Source: Mactromeris polynyma
Taxonomy: Eukaryota; Mollusca; Bivalvia; Venerida; Mactridae
Direction: 5' to 3'
Assembly: GCA_032209605.1 (NCBI GenBank)
Contig: JASFXZ010000001.1
Span: 17,874,256 to 17,938,255, forward strand
Length of the DNA stretch: 64,000 nt
Of the stretch, positions 13,201 through 24,300 are shown in pieces. The position numbers and the translations under genes are program-made. Within the stretch, counting starts at the first letter, position 1, and each line of letters starts with the position of its first letter. The notes below the pieces were generated by a model that made no database searches, had not been told where the DNA came from, and saw nothing but the letters and a program-made list of their open reading frames with translations.

Positions 13201-14595
13201 ATCACCAAGTACAATAGTTTCACAGTCAGATCTTAGACCACTTAAATTATCTTTGGTGGCCTATAACATGTTCCAATAATAATGGGCTTAGTTTTAGATA
13301 GATATAACTCTTAACCATAACATTTCGTCAGAACATGCAGAACAAGATTTGGTATTTAGTAATTTACCTTTTCTCCAGCTTCTGGATTTTTGTCCGGATG
13401 AAATTCTTTTGCTAATTTATAGTATGCCTGAAAACAGAAAGAAAACACTTCACTTAATGACTTATACATCAGTTACCTCCGCCATATTGCGTATAGGTGT
13501 TAATGGACTCAAAGGGTTAATCAAACTATGTGGCCAAAACTGCTTATTATGGAGGAAAAGGAGCTGTGCCTTTTGAGAAATATTGAACTAATATACCATC
13601 GACTGAGTGCATCTGACATAACTTTATCAGATTTTCTTCTGTTTCGCAAACTGTTCATCATAGCCCGAGCCCATGAAAATTTATCCAGTAAACATTTTAG
13701 GGTCCGGAAAAACCTAGCAAAGGCTTTCACTGACGACAGTGTTACTTAGAAATTAAAGTGCCATAACTCCAGAGAGTATGAAGCAATCTGACTGATAATC
13801 TTTTTTTAAATTTGTTTAACTTATTTATTTTACATCAATTGTAAAACAAGTTCTTTCAACTTATACTAATCATTCTCAACAACTGCTTCCTGGTAACCAA
13901 CCAGTACCCAGTCACGTCAAATCTTAACCAATATAAATACAGCCTTCCACTGAACCGTGTGACTAAGTTTGGTGAAGTCTGAGGTCTAGACGTCTCCATT
14001 TGAGGGACGTTAGCATGTCTGTGACACTCGATGTGCGACTGTAGTCATGTTTGGTCCAACGGGCAGCCCTTCTCTGTACCAACTCAAGTTGGTTGCTCCG
14101 GAAAATGTGAAAGATGCGACATATTTCACTGATAAACTCAAGCATAAATCCATCAAGTTTATGACGAAATTTTCATGTATACCAGATAATCGCAGATTCG
14201 AAAGAACAAAATTTACCAGCTAAATAGTCGCGAAATCGGATGACAGTTGGAATTACCAGTCATTTAAGGTTCCACATAACTAAATGAGAATCTATTCTAT
14301 GGTTAAATTTAATTTCTCGATGAATAAGCCTGAAATCAGTAGCTAGTTAATTATTAACCAAAAACATTCAAGCACGGAACAAAAATATTTTGTCACACAA
14401 GTGCCTGCATGACCTTTCATTTCCGACATTTTTCTCATAATCTGAGAGACAGAAATAATTGTTAGTGTAGTATCTTTAATAAACTAGAGTTAAATTTTAC
14501 TATTTAATTGAACAATTTTATCTTACTTTCTTAATTTCGCCATCAGACGAACTTTTGGAGACGCCCAAGACCTCGTACAGTTTTGTGTCGGCCAT
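7242..14595 (-). CDS. DNAJA2: DnaJ homolog subfamily A member 2 (type I Hsp40), ten exons
   Basis: Coding exons in transcript order are 14527-14595, 13368-13427, 11460-11565, 10992-11142, 10647-10727, 9821-9954, 9191-9333, 8537-8735, 7801-7928 and 7242-7436. All junctions are GT-AG and all phases close, giving 421 residues (human DNAJA2 has 412). The J domain starts [12 protein letters not shown] and carries the HPD motif in exon 2, which stimulates Hsp70 ATPase. Exons 3-4 encode a Gly/Phe-rich linker. Exons 5-7 hold four cysteine repeats ([32 protein letters not shown]) that bind two zincs and help hold clients. Exons 7-9 are the C-terminal beta-sandwich domains. The last exon is acidic and ends CAHQ, a CaaX prenylation signal shared with DNAJA2 rather than DNAJA1. 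The expected role is cytosolic co-chaperone of Hsc70. Introns contain LINE relics (introns 1 and 2) and a MITE (intron 8). The start is the first in-frame ATG, in a good context. Confidence 0.97.
8165..8399. mobile_element. 235-bp MITE in DNAJA2 intron 8
   Basis: The ends are imperfect inverted repeats of about 50 bp: AGTGCTGCTG at the left, and the complement of AGCGCCGCTG at the right. CAAATG flanks both sides (8159-8164 and 8400-8405) as a six-base target duplication. A second copy in the same orientation lies at 54169-54401, in an intron of the PH-domain gene. No coding capacity. Confidence 0.85.
12190..12840 (-). pseudogene. Decayed LINE reverse transcriptase, C-terminal part
   Basis: In DNAJA2 intron 2, minus-strand translation gives broken pieces typical of the end of a CR1/L2-type reverse transcriptase. 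In order these are YLGLAID, then a stretch with [14 protein letters not shown], then [20 protein letters not shown], and after frame changes TDWNALPDY followed by a Lys-rich tail. Stops and frameshifts separate them, so this is a relic. The clade is inferred from the layout of these motifs. Confidence 0.7.
13966..14110 (-). pseudogene. Fragment of a second LINE reverse transcriptase
   Basis: The minus strand encodes [11 protein letters not shown] followed by [19 protein letters not shown]. This matches the conserved block after the thumb of many non-LTR reverse transcriptases (QRRAAR..., SSVT.ML..L.W..L..RR). Only about 45 residues remain, inside DNAJA2 intron 1. It differs from the relic in intron 2 and so comes from another LINE family. 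Confidence 0.65.
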
Positions 14596-14640
14596 CTTCA
14601 CGTTGTTCTAGAAATCCCCTATGACGTCAACCACGTGCCA
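14593..14640 (-). promoter_or_regulatory. DNAJA2 core promoter: E-box, CRE and YY1-like start
   Basis: Read on the minus strand, a CACGTG E-box (14632-14637) is followed by a perfect TGACGTCA CRE (14622-14629), then 26 bases to the start codon. The start itself lies in AAGATGGCCG, close to the YY1 motif AAGATGGC that often overlaps start codons of housekeeping genes. The motifs are read directly. Their activity, and a very short 5' UTR, are inferences. Confidence 0.55.
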
Positions 14641-14699
14641 CCTGTCTGGACACGAACGACAACTCTGTGGATAAACTTGTATCATTACCTTACGCAACC

Positions 14700-15559
14700 T
14701 AGGGTGATTGGCAACTTTTTTCTTATTAACAGCAGTAATACGTGGGGTAAATTGAAATAAACTATATATTCATGTGGAATGCATAAAAAGGGTCATGAAT
14801 CAGTGATAAATATATTAATTATGCGCATTTATTAGGTAAGCTGCCTATGAATATTGATCTACGCGTCTGTACACATGTAATTATACATGTAGATCTACGG
14901 CCTACGGTTTGCAAAGAAAATCAACGTCTCGCGGCCACTGATTAAAAACTCTCGCCTTTGTTGTAGTATATGTTGAAAATGTATATCCCTTTAATGTATC
15001 TAATTTTATTAAATAACTATTAATTATTAGCCCTTAAACACAGCATTTGCCTCGTCCAATAATACAAAGGCCTCCTCCATAACAGTGCCAATATCTATAT
15101 CATTTTTCGGCCCGGGGCCGCTAACTATATATTTATTTATTTCCTCCATTGCTGAAGATTACAACAATTTTATTTTAAAGTCCGTATTTAAACGTTCGTC
15201 GACAGTTTTTAGCACGGAACTAATTCATAATTTTTTAATAAATTTAGTGTTTAAACTTTGAATCCTTTATTTATAAGTACATGAAGTTATTTAATAAAAT
15301 TGTCAATAAATAAGAGATTTGACATTGGAGGCCTCGTGCCAATACGACTGTCCCGAGGACAAATATCAGGGCCAATATCAAATCACTTATTTATTAACAT
15401 AGATAGTTTATTTCAAATTCAGTAGGCCATAGGCCCATGTGAACATAATAATAACACAATACAATTTCCATATGACAGTAACAAGAGGCAATAATTGGTT
15501 TTAGTAATTACTTGTACATTGTTATAATATTTAATGACGCCGCTGCATGAGTAGATAAT
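14700..15559. other. Non-coding sequence upstream of DNAJA2
   Basis: No exon is recognisable. The sequence is AT-rich with short GC patches near 14880-14945. It separates the DNAJA2 promoter from the transposon cluster at 15.5-18.3 kb. Confidence 0.4.
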
Positions 15560-15561
15560 TA

Positions 15562-15934
15562 TGGTGGCATATTACTGCCACCAGTTAGCATGATAGCGTT
15601 CGCGAATTAATTCGTGTTAACCACTTAATTATTACGATAATAACACGAATCTTAAGTGAAATTCGCGAATTTGAGTTACTAAGTAACATAATAAGTTGAC
15701 AACTAGATAAGATTCGTGTTACCACTTAAATCTAGTGTAATACATCATAAAAAGGTAAGAGGTGGCAGTTCTGGGCACGTTCAAGACTGTTTCTAGTTGT
15801 ATGATATTTATCTTACCGAAAATTTATCACGAATATTAACTAGATAGCTAGATAATTATCGTAATAATTAAGTGGTTAACACGAATTAATTCGCGAACGC
15901 TATCATGCTAACTGGTGGCAGTAATATGCCACCA
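15562..15934. mobile_element. 373-bp MITE with 80-bp perfect terminal inverted repeats
   Basis: Bases 15562-15641 and 15855-15934 are exact reverse complements over all 80 positions, beginning TGGTGGCATATTACTGCC. TA lies outside each end (15560-15561 and 15935-15936), consistent with a TA target duplication. The interior of about 210 bp has no ORF and contains further partial inversions of an AACACGAATCTTAAG-like motif. It is non-autonomous. The superfamily is not decided; TA suggests Tc1/mariner-like mobilisation. Confidence 0.9.
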
Positions 15935-16175
15935 TAGATAAGTATTATTAGTTTATTAACGTCTCATCATATATATACATGTATACAAAACATTATCAAT
16001 TACATAGGATAAAATATGCCATTCTAGTAAGAATTATAAGAGACGGGCAATACATTGCACAATAAAACATCCATATCACTATACATAAGATAGTTAAAAT
16101 CATATTATCAATATTAAAAATATTGAAACATGTGATAAAACTACACGTGTATATAACAATAAAATTTCATCAACT

Positions 16176-16319
16176 GAGACACATTTGCTAATCCCTTAGT
16201 AGAAAATAAATAATGATAAAAAATTACTACTATGAGAAATACAAGAAAAATTGATATTGTCTCGTATTGTTTATAAATGCATGTTTGCGATTAATAAATG
16301 TGATTAGCAAATGTGTCTC
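16176..16319. repeat. 18-bp inverted repeat near the LINE 3' end
   Basis: GAGACACATTTGCTAATC at 16176-16193 is repeated as its exact reverse complement at 16302-16319. The pair lies just past the stop codon of the LINE ORF that runs leftward, so in the LINE transcript it would form a stem with a loop of about 108 nt in the 3' UTR. Confidence 0.7.
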
Positions 16320-16390
16320 TGTGGACACAAAATATTGGAACAACGATAAAAAAAAAAAAAAATATTACATCACTTACATATTAAAAGTAA

Positions 16391-18265
16391 CTACTTACAT
16401 GTTAAAAATTGTCGCCTTTGAATTATCAAAAAACAGGTTTTGGCACTAATCCTTATCATATTAGGGTCGGAAAACAACAATACACATTTATCCATTTCCG
16501 ACATTGACATGAATAAATTATTGCACTGGATTGCACTTTGAAACATTGCGTTTCTCAAATCATTATATATATGACAATACAACAATACATGAATCTCATC
16601 CTCAACAGTACCGCAAAAAGGGCAAGTTCTCCTGTCAACTTCTAAGCCTTCATATCGACCAATTTCGATTCTAATTGGTGCAACACCACAACGAAATTTA
16701 CTTAAAGCCGAACGGTGTTTAGTTGGTAAAATCATTTTGCAGTACTGTTCAGGAGAAAATTGGTTTTTAAACATTCTATAAAATCTCAGCTTATTGCCAC
16801 CTTTACCAGAAATTCCTACAACATCATTAATTCTAACTAACCATTTATTAACATAATCGGTAAACTTAATATCTTCAACACACTGACTGAATACATTAGG
16901 CAGTGGATGATCTAAACTCATATACATTTCTAAATCATTAACTCTGAAAAAATCTTTCATGACATAAAACCAATTTTTACAAAGCCTGTTCGCTTTGTTA
17001 TATGCCCAAATTGCTACTCGTTTATTGAGTCGTTGAGCATTCATAGACCCGATGCGAGACCAATATAGAGAAATACATTTCCATTGTCGGACAATTGGTG
17101 GCTTCCAACCCATGTCTCCAGATACCCCATCAGTGGGTGTGTATCTACCGACGCCCAAAAAGAAACGTTGAGCTCTATTATGAACTGCATCGATACACGA
17201 ATATGTCTTAAAACCCCAAAGTGGAGCACTGTAGTTGATTACTGGCCATACAATAGAATCATATAATTTAGTAAAAACGTCATATGGTACTCCACCAATG
17301 ACCTTACATTTCGCTATTAAAAGGCCTAAAGCACGACTAGCACTCTGGGCAACACATTTAGCGGTCACATTAAAATCAAGATTTTCGTGTAATACAACAC
17401 CAAGATATGTATATCTATCAACTAAAGACAATGTATTATCACCACATACAAATTTAACATTGGTACAAACATGACACTTAGGTCGAAAGTGTACAATATT
17501 ACTTTTTAATGGATTAACAGTCATATCATTTATTGAACACCAATCATTCAAAGCATTTAAAAGTATTTGCATATCTTGCGCGGAATCCGCTAGTAATACA
17601 ATATCATCTGCATAAAGCATAATACAGACAGTTTCATCAGCAATGGTAATACCAATATTTAGTGATTTGATAAACATAGTCAGATCATTAATATACAAAT
17701 TGAACAGAAGCGGAGATAATATACAACCTTGTCTCAAACCGCATTTTACTTCAAACCATTCCGTATTAAATGAATTTACTTTAACACAAGCTTTAACAGA
17801 GTTATATAATGATTTCAAAGCATTAAACATTTTACCTCTAATTCCGATGTCAGATAGACGCTTCCACAACATATTCCTGTTAATAGTATCAAAAGCTTTC
17901 TTAAAATCAATAAAAGCACAGAAGGTAGACTTATTAACCTTTTTCCTACTATCAATTATGCTAGTTAAAGACATCACATGATCAGTGGTGCTTCTACCTT
18001 TTCTAAAACCATTCTGTTCATCAGATAATTTGTCATTAGTTTCGGACCATTTACTAAGGCGGCAATTTAAAATGGAACAATACAATTTATACATGGACGG
18101 TGCTAGAGCAATACCTCTATAAGATAAAGGATCCCTCTTGTCTAAAGTAGACGATTTCGGAATAGGATTAATGATACTCTTACTCCATAAAGACGGCATG
18201 ATACCTTTATCAAAACAAATGTTAAACAATATATGCAAAAATGAAATAGACATATCATTATTCAA
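16391..18265 (-). mobile_element. Non-LTR retrotransposon (LINE), open reverse transcriptase ORF
   Basis: An uninterrupted minus-strand frame of about 624 codons covers the reverse transcriptase and its C-terminal region. Counting from 18265, the RT motifs include NPIPKS (about 33-38), QNGFRKGRST (84-93), the catalytic FIDFKKAFD (118-126), GLRQGCILSPLLFN (176-189) and the active-site YADD (218-221). A C-x2-C-x7-H-x4-C zinc motif (CPFCG...H...C) sits near the C terminus. The first codon is TTG; the first ATG is at 18253. A stop codon lies just upstream, so the endonuclease domain is absent and the copy looks 5'-truncated. It reverse-transcribes its own RNA at a nick. The lack of stops over 1.9 kb argues for a fairly recent insertion. 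The clade is not determined. Confidence 0.93.
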
Positions 18266-18404
18266 AACCTCTACTGGTAGATAATGTCAAGGAAGAGATA
18301 CACATATATGTAGCGTGTCTTACGGTAATTTCATACACATTACAAAGTTTGATTAAATAATAAGATATCCATCGATAGAGTTTAAGTTAAAAAAGAAAAT
18401 CACC

Positions 18405-18515
18405 ATGCCAGCTCCGCCGTGCTTGTTTTGTCTGAGACGAGTCTACATCAACTCTCGAGCTATAACATGTGACATTTGTGATCGTTGGCACCACATCAGT
18501 TGTGGCGATATTGGT
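18405..18515 (+). CDS. Possible exon or fragment encoding a PHD-type zinc finger
   Basis: An ATG in good context (18405) opens a frame with the pattern C-x2-C...C-x2-C-x4-H-x2-C (CLFC, then CDICDRWHHISC), which is a PHD-finger-like metal site. A potential splice donor (GTATGA) follows GGCGATATTG at about 18513, and beyond it the frame is AT-rich and uninformative. PHD fingers of this kind occur in ORF1 of several LINE families and in chromatin proteins. Because the fragment runs opposite to the adjacent LINE and has no partner exon here, I read it as a remnant of another retroelement or a lone first exon. Confidence 0.5.
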
Positions 18516-19591
18516 ATGAACATTTACATTTCTATAATATATACGATACTCATTAAAACACCATACACTTTTCTATTAAAAAAAGAAAAGTCATTGATAT
18601 TTAAAGTTCTCCCATTTGAAATTATTTTTATTTCATATTTTCATTCAGACAGTGACTCTCATATAATATTGTGGCAAATTTGGAGTTAAAGAAAACTTAG
18701 GACCTATAGGACCATGTGGATTTATCTTTACATTGGGATCTAGTTATATGTAAGGATTAGTTGGAGTCTTCACACAGGCATTGTCATTATGAAGTAACGA
18801 GTCACTCAGTCCGTTATTGCGTGTTGGGTTTATCATTGAATACTGTGGGATTAAAAATTGTGGAGCTGACCTCGTGTTTCTGAGCAATTTTCCCCCATAG
18901 AACTTGGAGTTGTTACACTATAATGTATGAAATATAATATAAGTTGTAAGAAAATCTCTCCGCTAGAAAAAAATAATTTAATGTAATTTAGTAAAATTGT
19001 ATCGATTTTCAATATATTGTTGGATACGCCTTTAACCGCACGCGGGGGATTAGGTCGTTAATTGGTAATGGTATTTTAATCAGCACGTGTCACATGATAT
19101 TTTATATAATGTAGTTAATGTAATACCTCTGTAGTTTTTTGCTTCATCTGGATTACCTCCATTGAATTAACTGTTCATTATATAATAATCTATGGTTTAT
19201 GTTTGATGTTATTTATTCGTGATGTTTAACAATTTGTATCATTGTCATCCGTCATGTATGTATATAAGGAAATTCTAAGATAAATGTGGATGTAAGAACT
19301 TTTTATATTCACGAGGAAATACTTGCTCAATTCCAAAATAAACTCTATACTCTGTTCTGTTGTGTTCTGTTATGTTCATAATAACACCAAAAAAGTCAAC
19401 TTAATCAATAGCTACTTCAATAGTAAATGAACAAACAATCATAAATAGTCACTCATAATTACACATCAACACACTATGTATTGTATGCAAACACACATTA
19501 AACATTTATTTCGACATCTTTTCATGACAAAATCTGGGTCGTTTCGTCCAGAAATCGTATAATATAATAAATACACGTTTCTAGCTTAAAG

Positions 19592-19802
19592 CGTTTTTTT
19601 CTACTCTGGAAACTGGGACCAATATATACATATATTGGTCCCAGCTGGAAATAAAAGATAAACAAACACAAATGTACTCATAACATGATAAAATGGCATT
19701 TTGGGACATATTAAATAAAATGTATCTTGTATAAATATCATTTTTCTACTCGGGAAATAAAAGATAAACAAATACAAATGTACTCATAACAGGATAACAA
19801 AA
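19592..19802. repeat. Local duplication, one copy carrying a 32-bp palindrome
   Basis: A segment containing TTTTTCTACTC and GGAAATAAAAGATAAACAAA occurs twice, near 19597-19690 and 19741-19800. The left copy alone has a near-perfect palindrome at 19613-19644 that starts CTGGGACC and ends GGTCCCAG. The right copy shows the uninterrupted arrangement. This suggests insertion of the hairpin into one copy. Confidence 0.65.
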
Positions 19803-20586
19803 CATTTATCATTATTTGAATTTATCATAACATGTAAATATCTTTTTCATAAAGCGGGCCGTTTTGACCGACAATCGGGACCGTTTTGACCGGGCCGTTT
19901 TGACTGCTATTCCAGCGTATATATTGTACTGCTAGTGTTTTATTTACCGTATACTATACATGGATGTGATCTCACATATGGTTTATATATCCGTGGTCAT
20001 ATGTAATATTATCCAGACAAACTTCAGATTTGAGCAAAACTAAAAATATTGACAAACCTGGGACCAATATATGCATTAGAAAAAACGTTACGCCCTCAAG
20101 CCTAAATGCTGGACCAACCCCGGTAACAGCTCAATTTCAAGTTAATGGGTATATCGAAATATTTGAAAAAACACCATTGCAATTATGAATAAGAATTGCC
20201 ATCTAGTTGTTGGCTATAGCGTGGAGTTGGTTGTTTTCATGTATGCAAGAAATTGACTTTCCAACTAGTTGTGAACACGCATTAACAGTGCTAGATTTCA
20301 TTTCTGTGGACGACTTGCTAGGTCGATGATAGGGCTAAATACAATCCATTATGCAGCAAACGGAAGAAATTAAGACGTTTTAAAGACACCTAATTAAAAA
20401 AAAAAATGAAAATGGACACCAGTATATGACTACGAAAGTTTATTTTGCATAAAGCATAATACAATGCTTATAACAAATATACAAATATACAAAGTTTAGA
20501 GATCAAACATGAATTTTCAGCAGACAAACAAATATGGAATGAATACAGATATTAAACATTGGATGATAATAACATACATATACATG

Positions 20587-20720
20587 CAGGGCCGTAAATT
20601 GCCTCCCCAGCGGAACGAGGCGAAACAAATTTTGGACCCTTTTTAGACAAAAAATGATTTTTTTTTCAGCCCGCAATAGGAGGCAACTGCCTACATGCCT
20701 CCATGTAATTTACGGCCCTG
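20587..20720. mobile_element. 134-bp hAT-like hairpin element
   Basis: It begins CAGGGCCGTAAATT and ends with the exact complement AATTTACGGCCCTG. CAGGG ends are typical of hAT elements. ACATG occurs on both sides, but a clean eight-base target duplication is not visible. No coding capacity. Confidence 0.65.
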
Positions 20721-21378
20721 ACATGTTATGTTGTATGCCAAAAAATACAGAAATACATTATCCCATATTTAGTTGTTTATTAAAGTCAAAGTTAAGAGAT
20801 ACGTAGTTTATTCGCAAAGTAGATGTATTTAGCTAGAGCGCAAATAGTTTTCTTTGACTTAGAAAACATTAAGCTATCGAGTTTATGAATGGTTGGCCAA
20901 TGGCAATAATATGGTTTGAGAAACTTCTATATATATAATGTAAAGTCTTCACGTGCATGTTGTCTAGATTGGGTGATACAATTTCAATTTGTATATTGAT
21001 ATGAGGAAAACAATACAAACAAAAAATAATTGGAATTTCGAGTTTCAGTTTAGCTATCTAGAATGGTTGATACACGTAAGTATATTATATTTACTTACCA
21101 TTCATCACAAAGTTTTGCAATAAAAGTCAAACATTTCTATATATGTCATCATCATAATAATAAATATGATTTTTTTGCTGGCAATTAATTGTTTATTGTG
21201 GATAAATCAAAATTCAGAATGAAACCAAAACGCACGTCTTCAATTAACGTGTACATCTGTGACGACGACGATACAAGAGGAATATCTTAGTCATTACCAT
21301 TATCAAGCGTCTGCTGATCAAGATGATTTTTCACGTGTGTTGAAAATAAAAACAAAATACTCGTCGAAATCTTCCAAA

Positions 21379-24300
21379 ATGTTGACCAACAAAGTGTTTC
21401 TTAAGAAAACAAAGAAAGGAAGTATTTTAAAAATTGTCAGAGAGCATTATTTGCGGGATGACATCGCGTGTGGATCTTCAGCATGCGAGTTTTGCAACCA
21501 TGATGAAAAAGGTCCAACTTTAGAAGAAAATCCAACAAACGCAAGTGAAAAATTCAAGAACAAGCATTACATTATACCCGATACCAATGTAGTTCTTCAT
21601 CAGGTATGTTAAATAGACAACATTGGTCTGTCGTTGTTACTGCTTATTAAATATCAACGGTGAACCTTGTAGTCATCGATTGATGAAGTATTTGTTTCAT
21701 GCAGCAAGTTGGCTAGTCCTGTAGTCCAAACAATTAGACAGCCATGCTAAAACCTTCATGTTTGCCTTCATTTTTCAATATTTTTTTTATATTTTTTTAT
21801 ATTTTACCTTCATTGTCAAGCATGGAGTCTTAAAGCATCTCATCAAAAACGCATAGCAAAGTCAGTCTCAGCTAAAATTTAAACACTTGGAATTGGATTA
21901 TATTGTTTTATCACATGTTTTTCGATAGATATGTCAAATGCTGCCAAAATCTGATTTAGTTACATGCATAACACCAATGAAAAACGTAAATAAATGGCAA
22001 TTATCACGATGTAGACAACACACTGTATATCACCGCCCGCCATTACATAGAGATGTTAACTCGACTACCCATCAGATTTAAACTCAATTTGCATTAATTA
22101 TCAAGGCGAGTGTTTTATTCATGGTTTTTGTTGCAACTGTATCATAAGTGATTATTTATTAATGTGTCATACGTTTTATTGGTGAAATATTTGATTTTAT
22201 ATGCATAAAATCATCCCGACCAAATTTCAATTGGCCCCTATATAAAAAGTGCTACGGGAAAATGACGATATCCCATATGACTCCGCATTTGACAGAAAAC
22301 GTAAAATGCAAAATATCCAAAATGAAGGTAAAACATGAAGAATACAAATGCTTGGAGTTACATGTGTATGACTAGCTAGTCCTGTATTGGTGTGGGGTTA
22401 GACGGCCACCCGGTAAGCTCAGTTAGTAGAGGACCGTGCTAGTGTTTAGGGGGTTGTGGGTTCGATTCCGCATCGGACACACTTCCAGTTGATTTACATA
22501 AATGGTGGCAGCGTTGTTTGACGGCACACAGTGGTTGAGCCTCAAATGCCGGAAGGGGTGTAGTGTTGTGGGGTTGGCAAGTGACATGTGCCTAGGTAAC
22601 TTTTTATTGCTTTTTAATGGTTGACTACACAAATTGATGTTTTTTACAGTTTCCACTGATGTCAAATTCCACTGCTGCCTTAGCGGTTCTACAAGGAAAA
22701 ATAACAAAATTTACTGTTCAACAGGCCGATGTAATAGTTATTTGCATCCAGGCCAGAGCCACAGTATTCATTCAGCACTATTTCAATAACCTGGGTTACA
22801 ATGCTTAGATATATGTTTTGTTCTACTGAATTTTCAGCCCAGACAAATATAATATAAAGTTACTAGTTTAAAGTTATAGATTATAACACGAAATTAAATA
22901 GACATAATAGAAATGCAGTAAATCTCACCAACTTCTTGTGTGATGTTTTTGGCCACCATTGTGATTCCTATAAACGAATTTTAAACATTTTTTGTACTTC
23001 ATACTTTAAATGATTTATCCGTCATTATATTGAATTATTTTGTAGACCCAATTTTGAAGTGATGTAGCATTTTCTTGGTACAATTACCTGCTGCTGTTGC
23101 ATATGATACATGAATGTTTTGTTAGAAATAATTATTTATGATTTATTTAGCTGCAGAGTGTTATCAAGCAGTCAATGCTACAACACTGAAAAATCAATAT
23201 TCATTATAAGCATCGTGGCTGATAAGGCATTTCCATTCTGTGTCTATTTAATTCCATGGTTATAACTTATAAATTGTAGGAATTGGTCTAGCACATTTGA
23301 ATAATCAGTTCCCAAGACATCGGATCAAGGCTGTTTGTTGCAACTTTTGTAATGGTTGTACTTCATCATCCAACATGCGTGGAACTGGAAGCCCAATATT
23401 TATATACAATTATATGGCTGATATTTAAAAGGTTACATTTAAAAGAACTGGCGAACCAATTCCATTTTCATGATTATTATTTGCCTTGAAGATTATCGAT
23501 ACACAATGTAAATTGTATGTGTGAATTGTTAGTATATACATGTACCAGTGTATGTGTGAATTGTTAGTATATACATGTACCAGTGTATTATATGTTTTGT
23601 TTATTTAACTACATTAATTTTCATAGATTGATGTTCTTGAAGACTCAACATTGCAAAATGTTATCATTCTACAGACAGTTATCGAAGAGGTATACAACAT
23701 TTAAGTACATTATCAGTATTAATATATTTTGTTCTTGTCTATGATGTTCTATTTATAAATATGGAATCTTGTGTTTGCCGTTTCTAGTAAACTAAATGGT
23801 TCAAACCTGCAGAACATTATATTAACAAGACCATTGCTCTGGGTGAAGTCACTTCATAATTTTCTATGTATAGATAGTTCCCACATCTACAATATTTACC
23901 TCCCTTGTTCTGAATAGTCAGCCATTTTGATAGGCAAAACTGATTTATAAGCCCTTATAAGAATGATTCCTAAATATGTGATATGAATTAAGAAAATACC
24001 AAGAGAATTTGCATGAGACAACCACTTTTTCTTTAACTTTCTGAGCCAACTGCCCACATGAGCATAATGAATAAGTTTTTATATTTGATAAGTTTATTAT
24101 CGTTTACATTATAAATTATTCATCATAAACTTTAAGGAAATTTGCCTATCAATATGGCCAACAATACAGAACAAGGGAGGTAAATATTGTAAATGTGGGA
24201 TCTATCTATTGTACATGAAACAATGTCTTAGTTATTAAATTAAATATTTGGATATATACTTATACTTCAGGTACGACATAGAAGCGCGCCTGCCTACAAA

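Larger units (their letters stand above)
18700..21378. other. Intergenic sequence between the LINE and DIS3
   Basis: No coding exon is seen. It contains the hairpin element at 19613-19644 inside a locally duplicated segment, a CCGTTTTGACC motif repeated three times at about 19855-19905, and the hAT-like element at 20587-20720. The last few hundred bases should hold the DIS3 promoter, but I see no clear TATA box or CpG-rich patch. Confidence 0.5.

Noticed and set aside
13349..13749. ORFs of 70-75 codons in DNAJA2 intron 1 and over exon 2
   Set aside because: The first overlaps real DNAJA2 exon 2 on the opposite strand. The second shows no motif that I can assign, even to a LINE.
21259..21378. 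Upstream start of DIS3 at 21259 adding 40 residues
   Set aside because: That codon is GTG, and the added residues are not found in DIS3 proteins. The first ATG (21379) gives the family's usual N terminus.
22403..22475. Functional tRNA gene
   Set aside because: A and B boxes are present but the acceptor stem and anticodon arm do not fold properly, and a SINE body follows.
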